Shown here: one piece after another, positions 35,631 to 44,115 of the stretch
Layout: each line of letters begins with the position of its first letter
Numbering within the stretch: position 1 is the stretch's first letter
Assembly (NCBI RefSeq): GCF_003667575.1
Contig: NZ_RCUY01000015.1
Location: 1 to 64,000 of the forward strand
DNA: 64,000 nt
Direction: 5' to 3'
Origin: Mycetocola lacteus
GTDB lineage: Bacteria > Actinomycetota > Actinomycetes > Actinomycetales > Microbacteriaceae
Notes under the pieces: model-generated
The model's input: only the letters and a program-made list of their open reading frames with translations
Told to the model about the DNA's origin: nothing
Databases searched by the model: none
Translations under genes and position numbers: made by a program

Positions 35631-36458
35631 CTACTTCTTCGGCAGAACAGGAGCGCCCTTATCGGCGATCCACTTCTGAGCGAACTTGTCCAGGGAGCCA
35701 TCCTTGCGCAGCTCGTCCACGGCCTCGGTGACCTTCTTGGTCAGCGCCGAGTTCTTCGGCAGCAGGATCGAGAGCTCGTCGCCGCCCTTGGTGGTGTCGA
35801 TCTGGCCGACGTTGACGCCGTCCTTAACCTGCTCGGAGTCGATGATGTAGAACGCGGTGGGCACGTCGGTGACCAGGGCGTCGATCTGACCGTTGTTCAC
35901 GGCGGCGGCGAGGTCATCGGTGTTGTTGAAGACCTGCACCTCGGTCGAGGGGTTGATCTCCTCCTTGACGATGTTCAGCGCGGTGCTCCCGGCGGCCACA
36001 CCGATGTGTGCGTCCTTGAGGTCGGCGAGGCTCTTGGCTCCGGAGAACTTGGAGGACTTGGTGGTCACTACCGACTGCTTGGTGACGTAGTAGGGGCTGG
36101 AGAAGTCCACGGCCTTTTCGCGCTCGGGGGTGGCCGAGTACTGCTGCAGGTTGAGGTCAAAGTCCTTGGGGCCCGGGGCGATGGCACCGTCGAAGGTGGT
36201 GCGCACCCAAACGACGTCCTCCTTCTTGTAGCCGAGCTTCTCGGCCACGGCATAGGCCACGGCGGGCTCGAGGCCCTCGCCGTTCTCGGGCTTATTGTCG
36301 ACGGTCCACGGCGAGTAGGCGGGTTCGCCGGTCGCGATGGTGAGCTTGCCGGGGGTGACGGTGTCGCCGGCGTTGCCGCCGCCGGATGCGCAGCCGGTCA
36401 GCGCGAGCGCTGCGGCGGCGGCCAGGGCGATGACGCCCAGGGTGATTTTGCGAGACAT
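35631..36458 (-). CDS. Polar amino acid ABC importer, substrate-binding lipoprotein
   Basis: A 275-residue family 3 binding protein. Lipobox LTGC (20-23) makes Cys23 the lipid site. The mature part shows GLEPAVAYAVAEKLGYK, FDLNLQQYSATPEREKAVDFSSPYY and LKDAHIGVAAGSTALNIV, the usual layout of amino acid receptors. Ligand not predicted. First gene of its operon, 101 bp downstream of the cupin gene. Confidence 0.93.
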   Translation of the reverse strand: MSRKITLGVIALAAAAALALTGCASGGGNAGDTVTPGKLTIATGEPAYSPWTVDNKPENGEGLEPAVAYAVAEKLGYKKEDVVWVRTTFDGAIAPGPKDFDLNLQQYSATPEREKAVDFSSPYYVTKQSVVTTKSSKFSGAKSLADLKDAHIGVAAGSTALNIVKEEINPSTEVQVFNNTDDLAAAVNNGQIDALVTDVPTAFYIIDSEQVKDGVNVGQIDTTKGGDELSILLPKNSALTKKVTEAVDELRKDGSLDKFAQKWIADKGAPVLPKK

Positions 36459-36559
36459 TCTGGTTCTCCTGTGTGCGGTCGGGGTAGGGATCGTTGGGGG
36501 TGCGTTAAAGAGTACGTGGCGGCGAAGCGATTGCCACCAATGTTTCGGGAAGCCCGAAG

Positions 36560-37063
36560 CTAGTCGCCGGTGGGAGCTGTGTCGCCCGGCCCGTGCGTCG
36601 CGGCCGCGGCGGCGGTATCGGCAGCCACAGACGGGTCGGATTCGGCGGCAAGACGCCAGTCGGCGAAGTCGAAGCCGGGGCTGACCAGGCAGCTCACCAG
36701 ACCGTCGCGATCGCGCGGACGCGAACGCTGCCAGACTCCCGCGGGGACCAGAACCTGCTGCTGTGCACCGGGGGTGCCGGGTGCATCCAAGACATGGGTT
36801 TCCGTGTGCGTGGGCTCAGCAGCGGTGCCACCGAAGTGCACCTCGATCGGGCCGGGACCATGCCACAGCCACATCTCATCACTCGACACCACGTGCCAGG
36901 CGGCCTCCTCGCCGGGCTGCAGCAGGAAGTGGATGACCGTGGCGGCCGGACGCTCCCCGCCCGGGGTGGACACCGGGTGGGGCGAGGCGAAGGTGCGTCG
37001 GTACCAGCCACCCTCGGGGTGCGGGGCCAGGTCGAGCTGGGCGATCAGGGGTGAGGTGGTCAT
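36560..37063 (-). CDS. DUF985 cupin protein
   Basis: A 167-residue single cupin. The family start LDLAPHPEGGWYRRTF is followed by IHFLLQPGEEAAWHVVSSDEMWLWHGPGP and VLVPAGVWQRSRP, with GFDFADWRLA near the end. A Thr/Ala-rich tail of about 25 residues is extra. Members may bind small sugars or nucleotides; function is unsettled. It overlaps the amidohydrolase gene by 4 bp. Confidence 0.88.
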   Translation of the reverse strand: MTTSPLIAQLDLAPHPEGGWYRRTFASPHPVSTPGGERPAATVIHFLLQPGEEAAWHVVSSDEMWLWHGPGPIEVHFGGTAAEPTHTETHVLDAPGTPGAQQQVLVPAGVWQRSRPRDRDGLVSCLVSPGFDFADWRLAAESDPSVAADTAAAAATHGPGDTAPTGD

Positions 37064-38355
37064 TTCGAGTCCTCTCGGCGGAAGCGTTCCACTCCGGCGA
37101 TGATCGTGCGGGCCACCCGACCGCCGCCGCCCTCGACCAGATCGGCGAGGGTTTCGGCGGGGGTGGTCACCGGAATGTCGAAGAAGGCGAGGTCGGCGAG
37201 GGCACCCACCACGAGCTGACCGATCCGGTCCTTGCCCACGTTGAGTCCCATCGCGGTGGCACCACCCAGGGTCGCGGCGGCAAACAGGCGCTCGTGCAGG
37301 TCCGCCTCGGTGTAGCCCTGACGGCGGGCAACCTTATAGAGCAGCGCCAGATCGTCCATCGGGTCGAGGCTCGGCGAGGAGGAGAGCGAGTCGGTGCCGA
37401 CGGCGATCGCGCTGCCCTCACGCAGGTAGTCGGCGACCGGCGGCATATCCAGACCAATGATCTCGTTTGAGCGGACACAGAGCGCGACACTGGTGCCGCG
37501 CGCACGCAGCAGCGCACGGTCCTTGGCATTGACGTATACGCCGTGGGCAATATGACAGTCCGGTCCGAGCACACCCAGGTGATCCACATACTGCACCGAG
37601 GATACGCCGATGCCGCGCAGACGTAGTGCTCGGAAGCTGTCGGCACCGAGGGCGGGCCACTCGTCTCCGCCCACCTCGCGTTCGCGCTCCATGTGAGCCT
37701 CGGCCAGGTGGATGTGCAGGCGCATCCCCTGCTCGCGGACGAGATCGGGGATGTCGAGCAGCGGCTTCACATCTAGCGAGTAGGGCGCGTGCGGGGAGAC
37801 ACCGGCACCGGGCGGGGTGGGCAGCTTGCGCACCTGTTCGAGGACCTCGTTGCGGGCCTCGATGGTCCAGTCCTGGTTGCTCTTGCCGTAGACCTCCCAG
37901 TAGGCGATGCCGTGCATGTTGGCATCGTGCAGGGCGCTGGCAGCCTCGGTGTCGGTGACCACGTCGGCGGCGGCGGTCACACCCGCGGCCAGTGACAGTG
38001 CGGCACCCTCGGCGGCAGCGGCGGCCCAGTCGTGGTCTCCGGTGCCGTAGGCCTCGTCGAAGGAGTCGCCCCAGTCGTCAAATCCGTTGTAGTGCAGGCT
38101 GGCAACCTTGGCCATGCCGGTGTACTGAAGGTGGGTGTGGGCGTTGACCAGGCCGGGGGTCAGCACCCCGGGCCAGAACTCCTCGGTAAACTCAATGCCC
38201 TGGTCGGTCAAGGCCGCCAGTACCCAGGCGCTGTCGCCCACGTGCAGGATGCGGTCGCCGCGCACGGCGACGGCTCCGTGGGGGATAGCGGGCCCGGTGA
38301 CGGGCAGCACGAGTCCCGCGGTGTAGACCACGACGGGGGTGGGGACGGCAGACAT
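37060..38355 (-). CDS. Metal-dependent amidohydrolase/deaminase (MtaD/SsnA/MqnX-like)
   Basis: A 431-residue TIM-barrel enzyme of the amidohydrolase superfamily. Metal ligands His73 and His75 (NAHTHLQY), His in LHIHLAEA, His in CHIAHGVYV and Asp in VGTDSLSSSP; SPHAPYSLDV is typical of the S-adenosylhomocysteine, methylthioadenosine and aminodeoxyfutalosine deaminases. AAGGAAC precedes the ATG at 38355. Likely deaminates a purine nucleoside or related N-heterocycle; the exact substrate is open. First gene of an operon with the cupin. Confidence 0.85.
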   Translation of the reverse strand: MSAVPTPVVVYTAGLVLPVTGPAIPHGAVAVRGDRILHVGDSAWVLAALTDQGIEFTEEFWPGVLTPGLVNAHTHLQYTGMAKVASLHYNGFDDWGDSFDEAYGTGDHDWAAAAAEGAALSLAAGVTAAADVVTDTEAASALHDANMHGIAYWEVYGKSNQDWTIEARNEVLEQVRKLPTPPGAGVSPHAPYSLDVKPLLDIPDLVREQGMRLHIHLAEAHMEREREVGGDEWPALGADSFRALRLRGIGVSSVQYVDHLGVLGPDCHIAHGVYVNAKDRALLRARGTSVALCVRSNEIIGLDMPPVADYLREGSAIAVGTDSLSSSPSLDPMDDLALLYKVARRQGYTEADLHERLFAAATLGGATAMGLNVGKDRIGQLVVGALADLAFFDIPVTTPAETLADLVEGGGGRVARTIIAGVERFRREDSK

Positions 38356-38615
38356 GTGTTCCTTCGGCTCGGGATGGGGCGGACTTCGGCCCAGACTGCC
38401 CGAGCGGCGCACATCCCGTGGATGGGGCGCGCAGTTGCGGCGGGAGACGCCCCCGAACCGAATCGCACCGGGTGGGTGCAACCGTGAAAACGGGGTGAGC
38501 CGGGCGGGTGAGCCCTACGCACCACTGTGGGCGGACACTCTCGATCATAATCCGCTTTGTCCGCCGAATCACATCGGGGGCCGTGGGGCGGGCCCGACGA
38601 GCTTAGACGAACCGA

Positions 38616-39383
38616 CTATAAGTGGTCCGCGCCTCGGTACGCCTCCTCCACCCGGCGTAGCGCAGCCTCGGGATCGCGCAGGAGTTCACGCTGCTCGGGG
38701 TGTTCGAGAAAGTAGCGCACGGTCCAGTACAAGACGTTCACATCTGTACCGGTGAGGCGCGAATCTACCCTGATCGGGGAACCCTGCTCTTGATGCAGAT
38801 AGATGTACCGCCCGCCCCCGATCCCGTGCGCAACGTCGATCGATACGTCCCTCAGTCGCGTCCACGGAATGTCCACGGAGGCACCACCCCGGACTCCATA
38901 AATGCAATCAGGAGTAATCGAAAGCCCTGCGGGAGAGCGGAGCTTCCATAGTTCCCAAATCGAACCGATAATTCCGACAATCAGGAAGAGCCTGAGGTGC
39001 CGCGCTGCACTGTATCCTCCGCTTCCGAACGTCGCCCAGTGGTAGCCACCGACAACTACACACATCATCATGCACATGGGATTGGCCAGCACCACGGCCC
39101 AGGAGGGCACCAGGTTCAAACGATCCGAAGTGTGTGCAACCCGAACAGTGCCCGAATCGGGATGCCGCCCGTACATGATCGCGACCCAGGTGAGGCATAG
39201 AACGAGGATGAGCCAGAGGATTGCCGCGCCGCGCACTGCCGCAGAGTCCGCCATAAATAGTGTCAGCGTGATCCCCGATAGCGCGGCTACCCCCAAAAAA
39301 ATCGGGAGGAACACGCGAATGTCTGACCAGGAGCGCTTGGGATCATTCAGAATCTGAGGGCACGAAATGTGAAATAACGTCAT
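38616..39383 (-). CDS. Membrane protein with PH-like C-terminal domain, WXG-locus partner
   Basis: A 255-residue protein. Four hydrophobic segments occupy about residues 25-160; the C-terminal cytosolic part (GLSITPDCIYGVRGGASVDIPWTRLRDV, then a DVNV-x6-RYFLEHPEQRELLRDPEAALRRVEE ending) looks like a bacterial PH-type fold plus a short helix. It is a paralog of the genes at 49550 and 50416. It follows the large WXG protein by 10 bp and would be its immunity or membrane partner, by inference. Family not recognised. Confidence 0.7.
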   Translation of the reverse strand: MTLFHISCPQILNDPKRSWSDIRVFLPIFLGVAALSGITLTLFMADSAAVRGAAILWLILVLCLTWVAIMYGRHPDSGTVRVAHTSDRLNLVPSWAVVLANPMCMMMCVVVGGYHWATFGSGGYSAARHLRLFLIVGIIGSIWELWKLRSPAGLSITPDCIYGVRGGASVDIPWTRLRDVSIDVAHGIGGGRYIYLHQEQGSPIRVDSRLTGTDVNVLYWTVRYFLEHPEQRELLRDPEAALRRVEEAYRGADHL

Positions 39384-39393
39384 GGTTTTTCCC

Positions 39394-40566
39394 TCAAGGA
39401 TAGAAAAGTCGTGGCATATAAGACCCTGGAATCGTGCTCGAGTTGGCAATCGCTCGAGGCACCTCCACTGCTATTTGTTCCCGAGTATCAATTTCTACGG
39501 ATTTCGTATAGATAGCTCTTGCTGCCTCAGATGCAAGCCAGCTCACACCCAATACTGCAGCCACAGATATAACTAGCGGAGCTTCAACGATGGTGGCAAT
39601 TGTTGCAGTGATTGCCCCTGCAGCGGAACCGGCGAGCACTCCGGTCACGACGAGCCCCGGGTCCTCTCCCGTCGCAATTTCTAGACCAGCCGTAGCGAGC
39701 ATGATCGATGGGCCTCCAAATTTGAGGAATTTGCCCACTTGCATGATCTCTGATGTCGCAAGCCGAGCCTCTCTGAGGCTGTTTCGCGCAGCACCGAGGT
39801 CAACTTTTCGAGCTGGCCCGCTGACTGCAGGATTGCCAGATTGGATGCTTTTCTGAACCACCGCGATATCCTCGGCGAGCTTCTGTGATCCCTGTAGCAT
39901 TTGTTGCAAGGCTTTATCGTGTCGCTGTGTCGTTGTTTCAATCATGGCGTCAAGAATTAGTCCGTTTTGCTCTCGCAACCGTTGTAACTGTTGATCTACC
40001 GAGCGGAGGTCCGAAATTCCTTCGAGTAGGGGTACGACGTTCTCAGCGTTCCACTGCGCCTGATCAATCCACCAGCCTTCAACTGCGAGCGCAATTTGGT
40101 CATAGGTATCTGCCATTTCTTGGTATTTCTGGGCGGCCTGTTCCTGCTCAACGGCACTACCTTCTGGCAATGGCGCCATGCTGCACATAATTGAATTTGC
40201 ATTGATAGGAAAGGTTATGAATTCACCTTTAGAGACAAGTAGTCCAACCTGCGAAGCTCTTGTTGCTGATCCAGCAAAACCATCTCTCCCATTTTCAACT
40301 CGGTACGCAAAAGCACGCAACGTGCTAGCAGCTCTCTTGACGTAGTCGTCAATCCCAGCGAACTCATTTTGAACTCGCGACAGAGCTTCACGAAACGCGT
40401 CTCCGGCTTCTCCGTGCCAGCTCTCGGAAGAGTCGCGTTCGGCCTGCGAGAACCCTTCTTTCAGAGCCGCTAATCCAACCCTGAGGCTATCGTCCATCCA
40501 CGTCGCCATTGAGCGGACCGTTTGCATATCACCGGGAATCTGCAGACTAATACCAAGCCCAGTCAT
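39394..40566 (-). CDS. Large WXG-type protein, putative type VII substrate
   Basis: A 390-residue protein. The N-terminal hundred residues form a WXG100-like hairpin with WHG at 50-52 and AGDAF after it. A long helical part follows (160-260, Gln/Leu-rich), then an Ala/Gly-rich hydrophobic region (about 290-350: LVVTGVLAGSAAGAITATIATIV), which could insert in a membrane. No known toxin domain is seen. G+C is clearly lower than in neighbouring housekeeping genes. Overlaps the small ESX-like gene by 4 bp. Confidence 0.7.
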   Translation of the reverse strand: MTGLGISLQIPGDMQTVRSMATWMDDSLRVGLAALKEGFSQAERDSSESWHGEAGDAFREALSRVQNEFAGIDDYVKRAASTLRAFAYRVENGRDGFAGSATRASQVGLLVSKGEFITFPINANSIMCSMAPLPEGSAVEQEQAAQKYQEMADTYDQIALAVEGWWIDQAQWNAENVVPLLEGISDLRSVDQQLQRLREQNGLILDAMIETTTQRHDKALQQMLQGSQKLAEDIAVVQKSIQSGNPAVSGPARKVDLGAARNSLREARLATSEIMQVGKFLKFGGPSIMLATAGLEIATGEDPGLVVTGVLAGSAAGAITATIATIVEAPLVISVAAVLGVSWLASEAARAIYTKSVEIDTREQIAVEVPRAIANSSTIPGSYMPRLFYP

Positions 40567-40862
40567 TCTTTCAGCTCCTGCCCTATCGGGCGCAGTTGGT
40601 CAACAATAGATTGATCGGCCATGCAAAGTTCGCCGGTAACTTGCCCAGCGATCGTCGTCAGAGACTTGGCAAGCACAATCAAACAGCTTGCCGCAGACGT
40701 CGACGCCCCAGCAATCTGAACAAACGCCTCGGTCAGCTCAGAGGATCCGGCATCGACCCCCGCGGGTAGTTCATCAATCGAGTCGCTCACATCGTCTGCA
40801 TCCGAATTTAACGACGACATCATTCGCAGAACATCTGCTGTCTGGACGCTGATATCAGTCAT
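40563..40862 (-). CDS. Small ESX-like protein
   Basis: A 99-residue helical protein with the size and layout of a type VII partner (two helices, turn near residue 48) but no strict WXG; ADQSIVDQLRPIGQELKE closes the second helix. It overlaps both neighbours, by 8 bp upstream and 4 bp downstream, so it is tightly coupled to the large WXG protein and probably pairs with it. Assignment is by context. Confidence 0.6.
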   Translation of the reverse strand: MTDISVQTADVLRMMSSLNSDADDVSDSIDELPAGVDAGSSELTEAFVQIAGASTSAASCLIVLAKSLTTIAGQVTGELCMADQSIVDQLRPIGQELKE

Positions 40863-41217
40863 CCAAACGCTTCTTTCTGGACCCTGGACCTGCTAATTTA
40901 TGTCCGCCCTCGGCAACGTGTGTCGCCTGCGATTGTCCTTGCTTTGACACAGGAATCTGATTCGGAATGGGTTTGTCCACCGAGATGATTTCAAACCCAA
41001 GTTCTTGTTGCAACAGCCCCATAGACTCTGTCTGAATGAGCATCCATGCCTGGTCTCGACCACAGCAATTTGCAAGGCGGTCAAGCGCGGTGTATGCGAA
41101 TATCGCCTTTCGTCCGTCAGACAGTTCCGCCACAGTGGTCGTCGGCTGGTTGTCGCTACCTACTCGTGAAACAGGCAAATATAAAACCGGAGGTACAAGG
41201 ATTTCGCCTCGATCCAT
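40855..41217 (-). CDS. SseB-like small protein at a WXG locus
   Basis: A 120-residue soluble protein. ILVPPVLYLPVSRV, TTVAELSDGRKAIFAYTALDRL and LLQQELGFEIISVDKPIP resemble the N-terminal domain of SseB-like proteins found beside actinobacterial ESX-type genes. The last 25 residues are basic and low in complexity. First gene of the low-G+C cluster. Function unknown. Confidence 0.65.
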   Translation of the reverse strand: MDRGEILVPPVLYLPVSRVGSDNQPTTTVAELSDGRKAIFAYTALDRLANCCGRDQAWMLIQTESMGLLQQELGFEIISVDKPIPNQIPVSKQGQSQATHVAEGGHKLAGPGSRKKRLDD

Positions 41218-41385
41218 GGTTACACCTTCGCTCTCTGTAGTTGAGTTAACTTAGCAATCCGCAGTAGTGAACTCATCCTCGTGACGCCCATTGACGCTGC
41301 GGCTGGCGCAAAATGGACCGCTGCCCAAGTTCCGAGTCATTTCAGTACCGCAACGAACAGGAATGTATGCGTTCCGCAGTGCGCA

Positions 41386-41634
41386 TCAGGACCCAACGTT
41401 CCGTCGCATCTCAGACACCGCGGCGTCGCCACTCAGCTTTCCACGAGCAACTTGTTCGAGCAGGGCCCGCAGCACTGGATCCGAAAGCTCGTGCCCTGCG
41501 AGGGCCAGCGCTGCGTCTGCAAACGCCACGTGTTCGATAGCGTCGGCGGACAGGTTGGTCGTCTCGGAATCGGGGTGGGACGGTAGACGCTGCACAGCCG
41601 CAGTACCGTCAGCGGCATCGGTTTTGTCGGACAT
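41386..41634 (-). CDS. VbhA-type antitoxin, orphan
   Basis: An 82-residue protein. The C-terminal half (DAALALAGHELSDPVLRALLEQVARGKLSGDAAVSEMRRNV) matches the pattern of VbhA-family antitoxins, which block Fic AMP-transferases through a glutamate-bearing helix. AAAGGAGC before the ATG supports expression. No Fic gene follows: the next open stretch on this strand stops after 14 codons. The family call is from motif memory. Confidence 0.6.
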   Translation of the reverse strand: MSDKTDAADGTAAVQRLPSHPDSETTNLSADAIEHVAFADAALALAGHELSDPVLRALLEQVARGKLSGDAAVSEMRRNVGS

Positions 41635-41733
41635 GGTGGGCTCCTTTCGTGAGCCCTCACCAGCCTACGGATCGCGGTGCTGGCGCACACCCCCTGCTCT
41701 GCGTATGCCTCGAACTCTCAGGAGGCGTGGACG

Positions 41734-43449
41734 CTACACGGAAGATTCGGAACGATACCGGTGCGTGCTCCAGTGCTGCGCCGCGCCGCCCACACGGCCG
41801 GGGTCAGTGGGGATGTCGACGGCGGTGCGGCCCATCCGCTGTTCCAGGACCAGCGCGGCCACCTCAGCTTCTGCCGCGGTGTCGATGGGGTGCAGGCCCG
41901 GTTCGAGACCGTCCCGGCAGAGCTGTCGCAGGGCAACCAGCTGGGTTGCGAATGACAGATCCATCACCTCGATCGGGTTCCCCTCGGCGGCGGTGTAGTT
42001 GACGCCCCCGCCGTCCGCGAGCACGTAGACGATTTTTGCCGGGGTTGCCGGAGCGGACCAGGCGGACAGATCGGGCTCCACCCGGCGCACAGTCCAGCCC
42101 GCGGCGTGGGCATCATCCAGCGCGATCTCATCGTCGATGCCGCCGGCCACCGCGATCACGGTATCCTCGCGGACGCGGGTCAGCAGGTCGAGACCCACCG
42201 TGTGCCACACACCGGTAGCACTCACGACCACGTCCACGGTGTCCACCTCGGGATCGGCGATGCTCGAGACAACCCCATAACCGTCGTGAGCCGCGGCGAG
42301 TGCGCGGACCGGATCCCGTTCGAGCACCAGCACCTGCGCGCCGAGCGCCGCCGCGTGACGCGCGACGCCCTGGCCCACGGGTCCATATCCGATGACCAAC
42401 CAGACTGCCCCGATCACGTCGCGGCGTGGAAGCGTGCGACCCGGATTCTCAACCGGGTCCAGCAGGTCAGCGATGGCCAGCACGCAGGATTGGCCGGTGC
42501 CGTGGAGGTTGTCAAAAAGGCCCTTGGTGCGCGCATCGTTAACCGCGATAACCGGGATTCGTAGCTCGCCCTCGGCTGCCATCTCGACCAGCGGACGCAC
42601 GCCGCTCGTGGTCTCCTCCGCCGCCCCGCGCAGGGTTTCCAGGGTGCCCCGGCGCTCGGTGTGGGCCAGGCGCACCAGGTGCGAACCGTCATCGATCAGC
42701 AGGTCGGGGTGCCAGTCCAGGATGCCCGCCGCATTGTCGGCGTCGGTCTCGGCGGACCCCGCGCCACCGGGAGCGAACACTCGAACGCCACGGGCGCTGA
42801 GCGCCTCGGCCACCGCCGGGTCGGTCTCGCTCACGGCCGAGAACACCGCGACCTCGGCACCGGTGTCCCGCAGGGCGAGCGCGAGGGCCGCGGTTTTCGG
42901 TTCCAATACCAGGCTCACCCCTACCCGTCGTCCGCGCAGCAGACCCGAACCGGAGAGATCATCGGCCAGGGCGTGGGTAGCGGGCATCGCCGTCCAGGCC
43001 CAGTCAATTCGGTCGTCCGCATTGTCGGCACCGGGCGTGACAAACATTTCGATCGCCCCGATGGCGCGACCCTCACGAGCGAAGCCCACCACCCCGGCAC
43101 GCAGTTCGGCACCGGCCCAACCCCGCGCAGTGAGGGCGCGGGAGATCCGGGTATTGGGATCATCGGAGACCAGCAGCGTCAGGGTCTCGCCCGCGGCCAC
43201 GGCAAACTCCGCGGCGAGCGCGCGGGGATCGGCTGTGCCGTCGTCGGCCAGGAAGACCAGCCGTGCGCGATCGGTTCCCCCCAGTCGAACACCAAACCCG
43301 GAGAGGACACCACGCAGCGCCTCGGCCACATCACCGTGTCCACGCACCTCGATTCGGGTTCCGGCAAACAGCAGATTGGTGCGGGCGGCGGCCAGACGGA
43401 TCAGGCGCTGGGCGCGGATCCGCGGGTTGTCGCTGAGGGGTGCGGACAT
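41734..43449 (-). CDS. Atypical S-adenosylhomocysteinase-like protein with extra N-terminal domain
   Basis: A 571-residue protein. From about residue 155 it aligns with S-adenosylhomocysteine hydrolase: DDGSHLVRLAHTERR, AEETTSGVRPL, PVIAVNDARTKGLFDN (keeping the Lys and Asp of the active site), NAD motif VIGYGPVGQGVARHAAALGA. The first 150 residues are an additional Rossmann-like part. Two active-site histidines appear lost: VLEPKTA stands where HLEAKTA is expected, and GGIDDEI where GHFDVEI is expected. GGAGGAAAG precedes the ATG. It may bind a related nucleoside or act as a regulator. Confidence 0.75.
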   Translation of the reverse strand: MSAPLSDNPRIRAQRLIRLAAARTNLLFAGTRIEVRGHGDVAEALRGVLSGFGVRLGGTDRARLVFLADDGTADPRALAAEFAVAAGETLTLLVSDDPNTRISRALTARGWAGAELRAGVVGFAREGRAIGAIEMFVTPGADNADDRIDWAWTAMPATHALADDLSGSGLLRGRRVGVSLVLEPKTAALALALRDTGAEVAVFSAVSETDPAVAEALSARGVRVFAPGGAGSAETDADNAAGILDWHPDLLIDDGSHLVRLAHTERRGTLETLRGAAEETTSGVRPLVEMAAEGELRIPVIAVNDARTKGLFDNLHGTGQSCVLAIADLLDPVENPGRTLPRRDVIGAVWLVIGYGPVGQGVARHAAALGAQVLVLERDPVRALAAAHDGYGVVSSIADPEVDTVDVVVSATGVWHTVGLDLLTRVREDTVIAVAGGIDDEIALDDAHAAGWTVRRVEPDLSAWSAPATPAKIVYVLADGGGVNYTAAEGNPIEVMDLSFATQLVALRQLCRDGLEPGLHPIDTAAEAEVAALVLEQRMGRTAVDIPTDPGRVGGAAQHWSTHRYRSESSV

Positions 43450-43529
43450 GGGGTGCTTTCCTCCGGGGACAGGATCCCTTGAGCGTATCAACCAGTCGGG
43501 GCGACAACCAGCCGGGGCTCGGCAACGCG

Positions 43530-43949
43530 CTATTGTTCTGGCGGCCGTCGCCCAAAGGTCCCCCGCCAGGCGTGCCCCAGGCGCTCAAACCAGGGGTCGC
43601 GGCGCTGCCCGTGTGGGCCGGCACCACGGACCAGCGACACCCACGCCCACCACCACGCCTGCCGCTCGGTCCCGTGGGTGATCAGGAATGGGGAATCGGC
43701 GTTTTCCACGTGCCAGTCGAGCAGCGTTTTGAGCCGATCCCCGGCCCCATAAACGTGTGCGCGGCGAATTCCCGCGTCGGCGAGCGCCTCGAAGAATCCC
43801 TCCACGAAGCTGTCGGTGGTAAAGGCCGTGGTGTAGGCGTAGATGGTTGCGTTTTCCGCCCCGGGGTCGCGAGCCAGCGCTCGGCGTACGACCCTTTCAC
43901 CCTCGGTGCGGGTGCTATTGGATCGGCGTAGTCGGATGGTGATGGTCAT
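43530..43949 (-). CDS. Unknown small soluble protein
   Basis: A 139-residue protein, rich in Arg and Trp in its second half (QAWWWAWVSLVRG), with a mixed alpha/beta pattern (ENATIYAYTTAFTTDSFVEGFFEALADAGIRRAHVYG). No family recognised. GGGAGGA before the ATG at 43949 supports the start. It is monocistronic, divergent from the gntR operon. Confidence 0.65.
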   Translation of the reverse strand: MTITIRLRRSNSTRTEGERVVRRALARDPGAENATIYAYTTAFTTDSFVEGFFEALADAGIRRAHVYGAGDRLKTLLDWHVENADSPFLITHGTERQAWWWAWVSLVRGAGPHGQRRDPWFERLGHAWRGTFGRRPPEQ

Positions 43950-44059
43950 GGCGTCCTCCCGGAGATTTCCTGGTTGGGTCATGCTTTCCGGGACCCTAAC
44001 ACGGGGGAAATGGTGCCTTCCAACGATCTGACCGGGTTGTCCGCCATAGCCCGAACAGC

Positions 44060-44108
44060 CTGTACAGAAAAACCGACACTTGCTGTACAGGTTGTGTACA
44101 CGTATAGT
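44060..44108 (+). promoter_or_regulatory. gntR promoter with three TGTACA palindromes
   Basis: CTGTACAG at 44060-44067 and 44083-44090, and GTGTACAC at 44094-44101. The -35 TTGCTG (44080-44085) and -10 TATAGT (44103-44108) are 17 bp apart and the ATG starts 7 bases later. Two palindromes overlap the promoter core, so a repressor, most likely the GntR protein itself, would block it. Confidence 0.7.
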
Positions 44109-44115
44109 GATCGAT

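Noticed and set aside
38356..38615. Riboswitch in front of the amidohydrolase gene
   Set aside because: The 260-bp region has small hairpins and two GGTGAGCC repeats, but I could match it to no riboswitch consensus.
41320..41385. Remnant Fic gene after the VbhA-type antitoxin
   Set aside because: Only 14 codons are open and they show no Fic motif.
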